Source of the DNA: Musa acuminata AAA Group
Taxonomy: Eukaryota; Streptophyta; Magnoliopsida; Zingiberales; Musaceae
Assembly: GCF_036884655.1 (NCBI RefSeq)
Contig: NC_088355.1
Span: forward strand, 17,281,501-17,345,500
Reading direction: 5' to 3'
Length of the DNA: 64,000 bases
Made by a program: the position numbers and the translations under genes
The notes under the pieces: model-generated
What the model saw: only the letters and a program-made list of their open reading frames with translations
What the model was told of the DNA's origin: nothing
The model's database searches: none
Shown: positions 35,422 through 47,800 of the stretch, piece after piece
Layout of the letters: each line of letters begins with the position of its first letter
Position numbering within the stretch: position 1 is the first letter of the stretch

Positions 35422-35830
35422 GCGGCTGAAATTTTCTACAGCAAAGATTTTTAAGTATAGCAGATTGGACGTAAAAGATCAGTAGTTTATATTGAAAATT
35501 TTTTGATGAAACCAAAGGGAATTCTACTGTTAGGAAGTTTTAAAGCTATCATAAAAATTTTGTAGAGATTTGGATAGAAACAATATAGTATCAAGATCAA
35601 ACAAACAGTGCTCTGCGGCTGAAATTTTACAGTGCAGATTTTCAAGTATAGCAGATTAGACGTAAAATATCAATGGTTTATATTGAGAATTTTTTAACAA
35701 AACCAAAGGAAATCTGTTATTAGGAAATGTCAAAGATGTCATAAAAATTTTGTAGAGATTTGGATAGAAAAAACACAGTAGCAAGATCAAACAGATGGTG
35801 CTATACGGTTGGAATTCTTCAATGTATCTT
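35422..35830 (-). repeat. Tandem repeat of about 192 bp in gypsy leader
   Basis: Unit 1 is 35422-35614 and unit 2 is 35615-35805, followed by a partial third. Shared runs include 'aagtatagcagatt', 'ataaaaattttgtagag' and 'gcggctgaaatttt'. It lies in the long non-coding leader between the PBS and gag (34850-36107). Confidence 0.85.
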
Positions 35831-36121
35831 TTGTCATAGAGATGAAAACTTTATAACGAAAAGTTTATGAAGCAATATAGGAATAATTTTTTTAGGATTT
35901 TCAAATATGGATAACTAAATTGCAGCAGTAGTAAGGTAGAAAACCAGAACCTGTTGCAATTCACGGGGAGATCAAAGGATGATCCTTGGTGGTGGAGATG
36001 ACGGCGGAATTTGGCAACGATCTCTTAAGCAATTGTGGGAATTGCTTTGGGCGGTTGTGGAGGGTTGATGGATGGCTGTGGAAGGACAGCGAGATGCCAA
36101 GAACATTGCTCTGATACCAGG

Positions 36122-36515
36122 TGTTAGAATCCTTGCAGATTCTAAACTTGGGGTTGATCTCTTTAGGGGGTCGGCCTCCTTGGAACTCTATAGGGGTTCC
36201 TCCCTCCAAGTTGCTGCTCAAAGGCTGCAGAAAAGATTCATCTATTGCTTGTCAAAAGAGGAGGAATACATGGCTATTTATAGGGTTTCTAAACCCTAAC
36301 TCCTAATAGGACTCCTACTCAAGACTCCTACTTCTAACCAACTCCTAATAGGACTTCTACTCAAGACTCCTATTCCTTTACAACTCCTAATTATTCTCTA
36401 AGAAACAACCTCCTAACCCTAGTCGACCTCTTCACCTCTTTAATAGGGGTCGGCTTAGGTAGGTTTTACATGAATGTCCCTCTCAGTTAGGACTCTCCTA
36501 GCTAGAGTCCTAACA
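36122..36515 (-). repeat. Gypsy 5' LTR
   Basis: 394 bp, with a reverse TATA box at 36275-36282. The PBS TGGTATCAGAGC on the minus strand lies immediately inside (36108-36119). Confidence 0.88.
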
Positions 36516-38120
36516 CATACATACTCTTTTTTCTTATTATTATTAGTATTTTTCTCACTTTATGTTGCTTGTTGCATATATTATGATGTCCATAGATTTG
36601 TGTAATGAGAATCGGACCGTGATGAGATCATAATAATGAGACTAATTCATCTTTAAATGCATACCTTAAGTAATCCCAATCGTAGGTTACTCGAGATAAC
36701 CAGATATACTGGTGTGTTTATGCCCGTCCATATGATAGAAGCGGTTGGTCTTATAGCTACTCGTGTGGGGATACTAGGGATACAATGCATGTGCTCATTA
36801 GAGAATGAGTTCACTGATTGATCCACTTATAAAATACTGGATGGTTGATGATACCTCATTATTAGATAATGATTCTATCGTCCCAATTTTATATCTAGTC
36901 TTTAGACTTAAGATACTAAATATGTCATATATAAGTACTCTACTCTTTGATACCGGACTTATATGTTAGGAAGTTCTAAATCTAGCGCAATCAGTCATTG
37001 GGAGTGACAACCAAACTTACGAGGGCAATTGAGTGTCGATAAAGAATTATTCACTCTCGGTGTTATGAGAGGAATATTCTATGTGTTCTTGCTTAAGCAA
37101 ATCCCTAACTAGGGTCATTCAGATTGAAAGAGAAAGAGTTCTACAAAAGAATCTTATTAGAGTGAGACTCGAGTAAAAACTGTATGCGTTTGATAATACC
37201 ATACTCAGTATATGGTCTCTTGGATATTAGATGGATGAGGAACTATAGATACATGGTAACTGAGGACAAACATATCTAATGGATTGGATTGCCCTATATT
37301 ATCTAGAGACTATGACGTAGTAGCCTAGTACGTCTATAGTCGATGAGTCGAGTGAATTATTATGGAGATAATAATTTACTAAATCAGAAGGAGTTTTACA
37401 AGTATGACTCACGGCTAACTTGATATTGGGCTCAGAGGGTCACACACATATAGTAGGTGTTGCGACGAGTAGAGGTTCGGATATGAGATATCCGCTAGAG
37501 TCTCTATTTTATTGGATATCCAATAAGTCGTTGAATTATTGGATCTTGTGGAAAAGAGTCAATGAGAGATTATTGGATAGAAATTCACTAATATAAGAGG
37601 CTTGGGTAGTTGGATAGAGATCCAGTACTCAATAGGGCAAGATCCATTACGGTTAAGTTGACAAGGATCTCTATAAATAGGAGGGAATTAAAGGGGCCAT
37701 AGGCTAGACCATTTTTGGCTGCCACCTACTATACTCCTCTCTCCCTCTCCTCCTCAACCGATAGCCTTAGTTTGGGGCATATAGACAGTAACAAGGGTCG
37801 GCCCCTTCTTGATCACGTGGTGTGCATGGAAAGAAGGATTGTGTAGCGATTTGAGGAGCGTCTTCATCACATCTACAGTGTGGATCACCGTTAGAGAGGA
37901 CAGTTGACCTCCTTTATCCTCTCCTACAGATCTGTTGGTTTACAAGGATGTACAATCTCCCTAAGTAACACATCTTTTATATACGTATAGTTTTTTGGTT
38001 TTACGGGATTTTGCATACTAATCTTCGCACAACGATAAGAAACTTTTTTTTATAGAAAATATGAAATTTTTATTTTCTGTTCTTCCACTATACATGTGAT
38101 CCTTAGGTTTCCCTATACTA

Positions 38121-38775
38121 TCATGTATGTTGTGCTATGTACCAGGCCTGACATAGCACATGCTTTAAGTGTTACAAGCAGATATCAAGCGGATCCATGT
38201 TTAAAACACTAGAAGGCAGTAAAGTGTATCCTTAAGTATTTAAGGACTAAGGATTTTTTACTAGTATATGGAGAAAGTAGCCTCATGATAGAGGGCTACA
38301 CAGACTTGAGTTTCCAATCTAATATTGATGATAGCAAGTATAACTCAAGGTACGCGTTCATCCTGAATAGAGGAGCAGTATGCTGGAAGAGTTCCAAGTA
38401 AGATACTACTATTGACTCGACCACAAAGACGGAATATATTGCTACGGTAGAACTAGCAAAGGAGAGAATTTGGAGGAAGAAGTTCATCACAGATCTAGGA
38501 GTCGTGTCAAGCAACGAGGAGCTGGTTTCTTTATATTATGACAATAATAAGGTGATTGCTTAAGTGAAGGAACCTAATTCTTATCAAAAGTCAAAGCACG
38601 TTCTAAGGAGATTCCACTTGATTAGAGATGTCATGGCCCGTGGTAATGTAGTAGTGGAAAGAGTTTCATATGAAGATAACATCACAGATCCACTAACAAA
38701 GCCATTGTCTCAGATTATTTTGAACGTCACAGGGGTCTGATAGGGATCAGACACATAGGTAATTGGCTTTTGGTC
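38121..38775 (+). pseudogene. Copia RT/RNase H fragment
   Basis: The + strand encodes a degraded version of the RT C-terminus and RNase H. Recognisable pieces are MLCYVPGLTHS-type sequence at the start (from 'tgctatgtaccaggcctg'), YILKYLRT-like sequence, a GGAVCWKSSKQ-like run, TEYIA and KPLSQI near the end. Several stops and shifts are present. It parallels 61689-62350 on the other strand. Confidence 0.8.
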
Positions 38776-39179
38776 AAGTGGGCAATTATTAGTCATAGGT
38801 GCCTTATAAGCCAATCACGTGAGTGATGACATATGTGACATACTACGTAGTCTTTTTTCTTATTATTATTTATTGGTATTTTCTCACTTTATATTGCATG
38901 TTGTATATATTATGATATCTATGGATTTGTGTAACAGAAATCGGATCATGATGAAATCACAATAATAAGACTGATTTGCCTTTAAACATAAATCCTAAAT
39001 AATCTCGGTCATAGGTTACTCGAGAGGGATATCGAGATAACCGAACAGACTAGTGTGCTGTATACCTGTCTATATGATGAAGGTGGTTGGTCTCATATCT
39101 GCTCATGTGGGGACACTAGAGATATAGTATAGGTGCTCATTAGAGAATGAGTTTATTGCTGGATGTTTAATGATATCTC

Positions 39180-41280
39180 TATTAGGATTGAGTCGGCACT
39201 AAGAGAGGGGTAGGGGGGGTGAATTAGTGCAGCGATAAAATTCATGTCGACTAGAAAATCTTCGTATGAGAAAATCGTTTCGACAATGTTTAACTTGAAA
39301 GCATACAGAAGCGTAGTGAAAGTAATAAGCAAGTAAATCAGTTTGTAATATAAAGATGAAAAGCTTAAAGTAAATGTAAACCAGATTTATAGTGGCTCGG
39401 TCGTCGTGACCTACATCCACTCTTGATTCCTCTTCATTCGAGGTTACTGGTTTCCACTACTAATCTTCTTTCAATGGGCGAAGATCAACTGCCCTTACAA
39501 CTCGATTCTCCTTTTGATAGGTTCAAGAGAGAACCTCTACACCCCTACTACCTCCTCTCTTAAACTTTACCAACACTTAGAGCTTGAGAGGAGTTATCAC
39601 AAGATTACAACAGAGTTTTTCTTTCTTTTTGCTCTTAGTTGTTGTATATTCTAAGCAGGGATGAAAGGGGTATTAATAGGTCCCAAATGGATTCAAACTT
39701 AGACCCTAAAAGTGTCTCATCCTTGATTTTTGGGGTATTGGTGGAACCATTGCTAGTGCTGGGTGGTACCACCGCCTACAGCAATGACACTAGGCGATAC
39801 CACCGCCTGACAGTATTTATGGCAGGTGATACCACCGCCTAGATCACTTGGGAGGCCGAGCCTCAAGTGGTTCCACTGCCCACCTTGTGCAGTGCCACCG
39901 CTTGGCATGGCTCCAAGTGGCTGAGTAGGCCTTCCATTCAGCCCAATTCAACCCTAACTTAGGTCCAATTGGTCCCTAATTGAGTTGGCCTAATTACATT
40001 CTAAACCAACCCAATTATGACCTAAAACCTACTTCGATCTAGACAATTATTACAAAGCTAAATCAAATATTGTCTGACATGTCATTGGTTCATCGATGCC
40101 TCATCTAATTCTTCAGCACATCATCCTCTTTTGTGGCCTATTGCCCAATTGGCCAATTGACCTCCATAACTCCGATTTCCTTAGTGCAATTTTTGCTCTT
40201 CTTAGCCCGATGCCCGAACCCATGGCCCGAAGCCTTTTGCCGATACGTTGAGCGATCCTTTGGCTCAATGTCCAATCTTCTGACATGTTCCACTCTGGCC
40301 CAACATTATTCTTCCCACTTTAATTGTCTCTCCTTGATCAAAGCTTCCTATGTCACTCAAAATGCAGATCAAATCACAAACACATCAGTTGATTTCATCA
40401 TCAAAATCCGAGATTCAACAATCTCCCCCTTTTTTATGATGACAACCAATCGATGATGGAGTTTAAACTAAACTCCCCCGATCAATATGCCATATTGATA
40501 GAACTCTTGAATTCAAAAATTCAAGTAATATGTTATCATAAAATCATGCATAATATTTTATTATCGTCATTATACTTCTCCCCCTTTGTCATCAACAACA
40601 AGGAGAAGTGCAACTATCAATTTTTGGAACATTATTTCATATAGTTAGCAAAATTTTTGCATGTTTTTGAAATATACAAGCTAGCAAACTTAGTAAGTTT
40701 TATAACATTTTCGAACATGCAAGCTAGCAAATTTAGCAAGTTTTACATTATTTTCAAATATGCAAGCTAGCAAATTTAGCAAGTTTTACTATTGTTTTAG
40801 AGAATACAAGCTAGCAAATTTTTGAGATGTTCATGCATCATGAGTATTGACTCTCTTGAGATGTGTAAGATAGTACTTCTTGCTTCTCTTTTGAGGTGAG
40901 CATCTTTTGAGGTGAGTTTTGCCTCTCTTTGCAATATGCAAGTTAGCAATTTTTCTCCCCCTTTGTCATTGTCAAAAAGAAGGGAAGAATACAATGTTGT
41001 AATTTTTTTCCCTTTACATCAATTTTCAAATCATTACAAAGATAAAGTATCATTCTTATTTCAGTATAACATATTGAAATAAGGTATCATTTCAGAAAAT
41101 GATAATTGTTGACTTTCACATCATTTCATCAAAAAAATCATAAGTATTGCATGAATCATTTCAAATCATAAATATTTCTAATCATGATGGTATCAAAATG
41201 TTAAATTATATTACATTCTACCATTTATGATAATAACTTCTCATTTGTATGCATTAACATAATATCATGAGTATTCAGTT
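39180..41280 (-). mobile_element. SIRE-type LTR and 3' internal tail, reverse orientation
   Basis: The LTR (39180-40420) reads TGTTGAATCTCGG from 40420 on the minus strand and ends CCTAATA at 39180 (an expected CCTAACA with one change). Reverse PPT 'atctcccccttttt' is at 40421-40434. The internal tail carries a tandem repeat of about 50 bp ('caagctagcaaatttagc', about 40655-40820). The LTR interrupts a copia LTR at 39179. The upstream coding part is absent; the right edge at about 41280 is approximate. Confidence 0.7.
40655..40820 (-). repeat. Tandem repeat of about 55 bp in SIRE internal tail
   Basis: Three to four units containing 'caagctagcaaa' and 'agcaagttttac'. The related phrase 'gctagcttaca' occurs in the + copy at 1-170. 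Confidence 0.75.
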
Positions 41281-43695
41281 GACAAGTAGTAGTAACTAAG
41301 GTATTAATTCTCCGAGGATAAGAGCTAGCAAGGGTGTCAAAGGATATCAATTCTCCGATGCTCTAGTAGTAGCTTGTCCACTTGCCTACTTGTCTAGTAG
41401 TGGCTTGGCTCTGTTCCTATTCTAAAGTCTGGTTAAGGCGTGGGAAAGGAAAGGTTCGGAAATGGTAAGTCCAGGGAGTTCTATAGTACTGAGCCTCATT
41501 GTGTTCTTCTTGCCTTCATCTAATCTAACGTTGTTTGTCCATTAGTAGTAGCTTGTTTCTATCTGTGATTATTATAATATTACATTTACAATAGCTCTTA
41601 TAGTAAGTTGTAACGCAAAGCAAGTAATAGACTCATAGAAATACGTTCTATAATGAGTTCAGACAAGTTATTGTGTGAGCCTAGCCTGGCCTCTATAACT
41701 CTATTAATTAGTATAAAGTAACTTCTTGTCTTCCCTGACCTAGACTTTGCAAAACTAAATTGACCTCTCTAGACCCTAATTTAGATACTATCAAATTAGT
41801 TATTTCAAATCCTTAGATGCTTTTAATGTAATTTCCAATAAAGCATAAGAACCAAGCTACGTATAAACAAGAAACTCCCTTAAGTATACAAAAGCAAACA
41901 ATCGGAAAGGGTAAGTCTATAAATACAGTCTTGGAGCCAAGCCAAAGTGAAAAAAGACGGAATTGAGTATTTCTTGGCTTTACGATGGTCCAAGCATTAA
42001 GGTGAAGGTAAGGCGTTTCATTCAAGACTCGCTCTACTAATTGTCTAGGAAAGTAGTGAGGGTTGTCAGTTCATAAAGTTCTAGTATAGATTGCTGGCCA
42101 AATCACTAAGCTAAGGTATTAATTCTCCACTTCTAGGGTACTAGATAAGAATTCCACTATTGGTATTAATTCCCCGATGTCTATAGTATAAGATCTAGTA
42201 TAAGACCTAACACTCAGGTATTAATTCTCCGCATCTAGGGCAACTCTGTAGTGCAAGTCAGAATCAAACTCATTAGTCATTAGTCAGAATCAAACTCTGT
42301 AATAAGTAAGCAAAAGGTCAGCAGTTCAGTAAGAAGGAGGAAGGTACTAGAAATAAAGTAGTATAACTCATATGCAAATAAGGAAGAAATACAACTAGTA
42401 AGAAGGAGGAAGGTATATAAAAACCACTGATCTAATGTAAGGTGTTGGCAGTTCTTAAATCGAAGTAAAGTCTAGGCCCTTATAGTAAGTTGTTCGAGGA
42501 AGAATAAGGTCCAGCTCGCTAACGAATTACTGTTGCGCTAAGGGAGTTGATAGTTCTAGTTATCAAGTAAGAATTGAACTAATAAGTCAAGGAAGAAACC
42601 CGGAACTACGTTATCAGAAAACAAGTAGTATAACAACCCATGTGTTAAGCAATGAGTAAATAGAGAAAGAGGAAATAAGAAACTAGGAAAGAGGAGTTTA
42701 CTTATTAGGAGTTACAGAGGAAAGAGATAGTTGACTTATTATAGTATAAGTATAAGAGTTGTGGTAAGTGAGTTAAGTAAACAATAGCTGAGTAGCGGTA
42801 AGTCCAGTAATTGCTTGCCTATTTGAGGAAGAATAAAGTAAAGGTGAGGAAGCAATTCTAAAAGTAGATAGTAAGGAAGGAGGTAAGTAAATGAATAGTA
42901 AGTATTTGTAAGTATAAGACTAAGAAGGTATTAGAAGAGGGAGAGATCTAGCGCATGAAAGTAAGTATTAGAGTGTTGAGCCGAGCAGGAGGGCAATCCG
43001 AAGCTTTAGAAGGAAAGTAGCTCGACCCCAAACATGAAAGGCGAGTCTGCAAGATCAGTTGAGTTACTTGCTTCTGAGTCTAAGTTAGTTAAGAGAGTAG
43101 GGAGTTTTAGGGAAAGAAAAGAAAGGGGATATAGAGTTTAGTGTAGATACCATACCATACCATACCATATCGGTAATCTGAATCACTTATATGCGGACGC
43201 AAGAGAGTCTACAAGATCGAAAGCCTAAGTTTGATCTAACGCTAGATCATAAGATAGAGAAGATTGGTGATAGTTTTGGTTGCTTCTAATGATTAGAATT
43301 GCCTGTTGGAGAGGGTTAAGGTGAAACAACATATGTCTTTACAAAGAGATCTCTACTGGTGAGGTGGGGGTTAAAGACGAGAATTGCCTTATTGTGACGA
43401 TGTCGCTCTTCGCTCAAAGTTTCAAGTGTAGTTCCACGGTTCTAAAGTCAGCAGCAAGCGGGCTAGTTCCAGTTTAATCCCGAGTGTCATCTGTGTTAGT
43501 TGTCGAGACCAGAGAAAGAGCAAATTATTGATCTGTAGCGTTAACGGGAGTTGGGTATATCAGAGGGTAGGGTCAGATTACGTCTATTATAAGTGGTGTA
43601 GGTCAAGAATAAGGGGAAACATTTGATGCTCTATCCGGAGTAGGAGATCAGTTGGAGAGTCCGGAGTAATCCATTAGATTAATCAATCACATAAG
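41281..43695. other. Organelle-like DNA island 1 (possible NUMT)
   Basis: Mid-GC sequence lacking retroelement domains, rich in 'aagtaag', 'gaaggagg' and 'agtctag' phrases, in the style of plant mitochondrial spacer DNA. The phrase 'ggtattaattctccg' recurs five times (41300, 41342, 42115, 42162, 42217) in slightly varied form. No gene is recognised. The mitochondrial origin is an impression only; unidentified repeat DNA is the alternative. Confidence 0.35.
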
Positions 43696-44172
43696 AGTTA
43701 CGGTTATTATTAAATATCTTATTTAATAATAACGTAACCGTTCTTGTTAAGATTCATAATTCATTATCATGAATTTCTTCATTTATTATGGTTTAAATGA
43801 TTTCAGTTTCTTATTCTTTATGCATGAAACCGTTATTATTAAATTAAATATTTAAAATCATTAAGTTCTTCATTATGGTCCAAACGTTACAAATTTGAAT
43901 TAATTCTTGAACGTTATGAGTTGGTGATGATAAATGTTCTTGATGGGAGAACATCTATATATACATGAGGATTTTGGTCCCTTGGCTCAATCATCTCTTT
44001 GAAGCGAAAGGCTTTCCTACACCATCTAAAGCGAGAGTTCTGAGCCGAGAAGAACCAAAGTTCAAGAAGAAATCTCTGTAGAAATTCTTGGCGACAATGG
44101 TTGGAGGTATGCTATTTCGTTTCCGCATTAGTTTTATTGTGTTTCTATTACAATGATTTAGAAACACAAGTT
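43696..44172 (+). repeat. Copia 5' LTR
   Basis: Nearly identical to 49200-49677. It contains the start-proximal hairpin (43703-43733) and a TATA-like 'ctatatatacatgagg' near 43950. Confidence 0.85.
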
Positions 44173-44844
44173 GGCTTCATTAAAATTTCTTACATTTGGT
44201 ATCAGAGCCAAATGACCTCTGCCTTGATATGAAAAAGTTTTCATTTTTATGTCATGAAAATGATTTGATTTTGGTTTCTTCTTGGAAACTTCTTGATATA
44301 TTTTATTGAAAATCACAAGGAAATATCATTTTCAACATTTTAATTGGTAAAATGCTCATATTATGTATGCATATTTAGTTATATTAATTATGTTTATGAG
44401 CAAATTTTTTATGTTTAAAATGTCTAGTGATCCATATAATCTTAATTAATTAAGAATTAGCCACAACATCCTTAATTAATTAAAATTATATATAAAGTTA
44501 AAATAAGGATCACATAAGTAATTAGACATCATATTGTGATTGATTATATTTTGTATAATAATTGTTATCCTACATGATCTTTTATTATATTTAATATAAT
44601 TAATCAGGATAAAATATCAGATTATTTTCATAATTTACCCACAGGGATTATGAATTGGAATATAATTTGATAGTTTTATCATAAAGACCATATGAATCTA
44701 TTTGAATTAAGAATTTAGCCCACAAGCAATTTTTAGTCATGAGATTCATATTTTTGGCATGTTTTACATTGGTAAAACATGTAATTTAGTCTATTAAGCT
44801 TCAAATTTTGACATAAGCATGTTTGATTTTATGCAATTTCTTAA

Positions 44845-47800
44845 ACTGTTAATTTCTCTGATATTCGATGTGATATTCCCGAACTTAGTGGTGATAACTA
44901 TAAGATATGGAAGGAGAGGGTTCTCCTCCATTTAGGGTGGATGGATATTGATTATGCTATTAGAAAAGACGAACCACCTATAGTCACTGATACCAGCACT
45001 CTAACTGAGATCGCGTTATATGAGCGATGGGAGCGATCCAATCGGCTCAGCGTGATGTTTATCAAAACTAAGATAACTGCTGGCATACGTGGTTTTGTTG
45101 ACCAGCATGAAAATGTCCGAGACTTGCTAAAGGCTATCGATGAACAATTCATCACTTCGGATAAGGTACTAGCAAGCACCCTTATAATGAAATTTTCATC
45201 CCTTAGACTCACCAACATAAAGGGTGTACGTGAGCACATAATGCAAATGCGAGATATTACGGCTCAACTTAAGAAACTTGAGGTTAATATGTCAGAATCC
45301 TTCCTGGTGCACTATATTCTGAACACCCTTCCACCTCAATATAGCCCTTTTAAAATTTCATACAATACACATAAGGACAAATGGTCAATTAATGAATTAA
45401 TGACCATGTGTGTTCAAGAAGAAGAGAGGCTAGTAATGGAATTGGGTGAGAGTGCATTGATGGTAACCACTCGAGGGAAGAACAAAACTGACAAACATCA
45501 AGCCAATCAAAAAGCTTATAAGTAGGGAAAAGGTAAAATACCACCCCAAGCTGATTTCAAGAAAGAAGCAAGGTGTTTCTTTTGTAAAAGAAAGGGACAC
45601 ATGAAGAAGGAATGTACGAAATTCCAACAATGACTTGAAAAGAAAGGTAAACCAACCTCATATGTATGTTATGAATCTAATATGGTCAATGTTAATATTA
45701 ACACCTGGTGGATTGACTCTGGATCAACAATCCATATTGCAAACTCTTTACAGGGTATGCAAAACCTAAGGAAGCCAATGGGAAGTGAGCAAAGCATCTT
45801 ATTAGGAAATAAGATGGGCTCACATGTGGAAGCAATTAGAACATGCATTTTAACTTTAAGTAGTGGTTTTGTTTTAAAATTGGAAAGAACATTTTATGTA
45901 CCAAGTTTCTCATGAAACTTAATTTATGTTTCGAGACTCGTACCATTTGGATATTCCTTTAATTTTAAAGACACATCATTTCATTTATTATATAAATCTG
46001 ATTGTGTTGGGAATGGTATTTTGTGTGACGGTCTTTACCGTATTTTATTACAAAATGATAATACTCAAGGTTCAATGCATGTTCACGCTGGCATTAAGAG
46101 GTGTAATATTAATGAGGACTCCTCTATATTATGGCATCGGAGATTAGGACATATCTCCATAGAGAGAATTAAAAGATTAGTTAAAGATGGGGTACTTAGT
46201 ACTCTTGATTTTACTAATTTTAAGACTTGTGTGGACTGTATTAAAGGAAAACAGACCAATAAATCCAAAAGGGGTGCTAATAGGAGTTCAGACTCATTAG
46301 AAATAATTCATACTGATATATGTTGTCCAGACATGGACATACATGGTCAGAAATACTTCATCTCCTTTATAGATGATTACTCACGATATATGTATATATA
46401 TTTGCTTTATAATAAAAATGAAGCATTGGATGCCTTCAAAGTCTTTAAGGCTGAAGTTGAGAACCAATGTGGTAAGCAAATTAAAATTGTGAGATCAGAT
46501 AGGGGTGGAGAATATTATGGTAGATATACTGAAAATGGACAAGCACCTGGTCCTTTTGCTAAGTTTCTTCAAGAACATGGGATTATTGCCCAATACACTA
46601 TGCCTGGTTCTCCAGACCAGAATGGTGTTGCAGAAAGAAGAAACCGAACATTATTGGACATGGTGCGGAGTATGCTTAGCAACTCCAATCTTCTTAAGTT
46701 CTTGTGGACTGAAGCATTAAAAACGGCTGTGTATATATTAAACCGAGTTCCAACCAAGGCTATCCAAAAGACACCATTTGAACTATGGAAAGGTTGGAAA
46801 CCGAGTTTGCGACATATGCGCGTTTGGGGATGTCCGTCTGAAGTTAGGATATATAATCCACAATGGAAGAAACTGGACCCGAGGACTGTTAGTGGGTATT
46901 TTATTGGATATGCCGAAAAGTCCAAAGGTTACAGGTTCTATTGTCCATCTCACACAACTAGGATTGTGGAATCAAGAAACGCTAAATTTCTTGAGGATGA
47001 TGTGATTAGTGGGAGCGGTCATTTCAGGAACATAGTTTCCACACATAATCATATAGAATCTCAACCTTCCACATCAAATGATAGATTGGTTATAGTTCAT
47101 AGCACTCCTCAAGTACAAATTAGTGCTGAACAACCAATCATTGAAATTTCACAAGTTATTGATAGTATTCTAATAGATCAAGCAGTTCAGGAATTACAAC
47201 AAGCTCCTGAACAACTAGTTGAACCACAAGTTCCTCAAGAAACCATTGGTACAACATTAAGAAGATCTACTAGAAATAAAAGATCAGCAATTCCTAGTGA
47301 TTATGTTGTATATCTACAAGAATCTGACTATAATATTGGAGCCAAAAATGATCCTGAAACATTTTCACAAGCCATGAGTTGCAAAAAGTCAAATTTGTGG
47401 CATGATGCTATGAAAGAAGAGATGAATTCCATGATGAGCAATGGAGTCTGGGATCTTGTAGAGTTGCCTAATGAAGCAAAGGCCATTGGTTGCAAATGGG
47501 TCTTTAAAACTAAGAAAGATTCGTTAGGCAACATTGAGAGATACAAGGCAAGACTTGTTGCAAAGGGATTTACTCAAAAAGAGGGAATCGATTATACGGA
47601 GACATTTTCTCCTGTATCTAAGAAAGATTCTTTGTGTATTATTTTAGCATTAGTTGCTCATTTTGACCTTGAGTTGCAACAAATGGATGTGAAAATAGCA
47701 TTTCTTAATGGAGATCTAGAGGAAGAGGTTTATATGAAACAACCTGAAGGTTTCTCCTCTAGTGTTGGTGAGCACTTAGTTTACAAGCTTAGGAAGTCTA

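Larger units (their letters stand above)
31203..36515 (-). mobile_element. Defective Ty3/gypsy element nested in a copia LTR
   Basis: Two 394-bp LTRs (31203-31596 and 36122-36515) open TGTTAGAA and close GTCCTAACA, with roughly 14 differences between them. On the minus strand a PBS TGGTATCAGAGC lies two bases inside the right LTR (36108-36119), and a purine-rich tract lies inside the left LTR. Flanks are AATAC on the left (31198-31202) and CATAC on the right (36516-36520). The copia LTR continues on both sides, so this is a nested insertion with a one-base-decayed target duplication. Confidence 0.85.
31125..39179 (+). mobile_element. Internally deleted Ty1/copia element, hosting a gypsy insertion
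   Basis: The 5' LTR starts TGCTAATCAAAGG at 31125, is split at 31202 by the gypsy element, resumes at 36516 and ends near 38120 (TATA box 37672-37679). It is followed at once by the last part of RT and RNase H (38121-38775), a purine tract 'gtcaagtggg', and a 3' LTR from 38787 truncated at 39179 by a reverse SIRE LTR. Gag, protease, integrase and most of RT are missing. It is the same family as the minus-strand element at 60182-64000. Confidence 0.7.
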
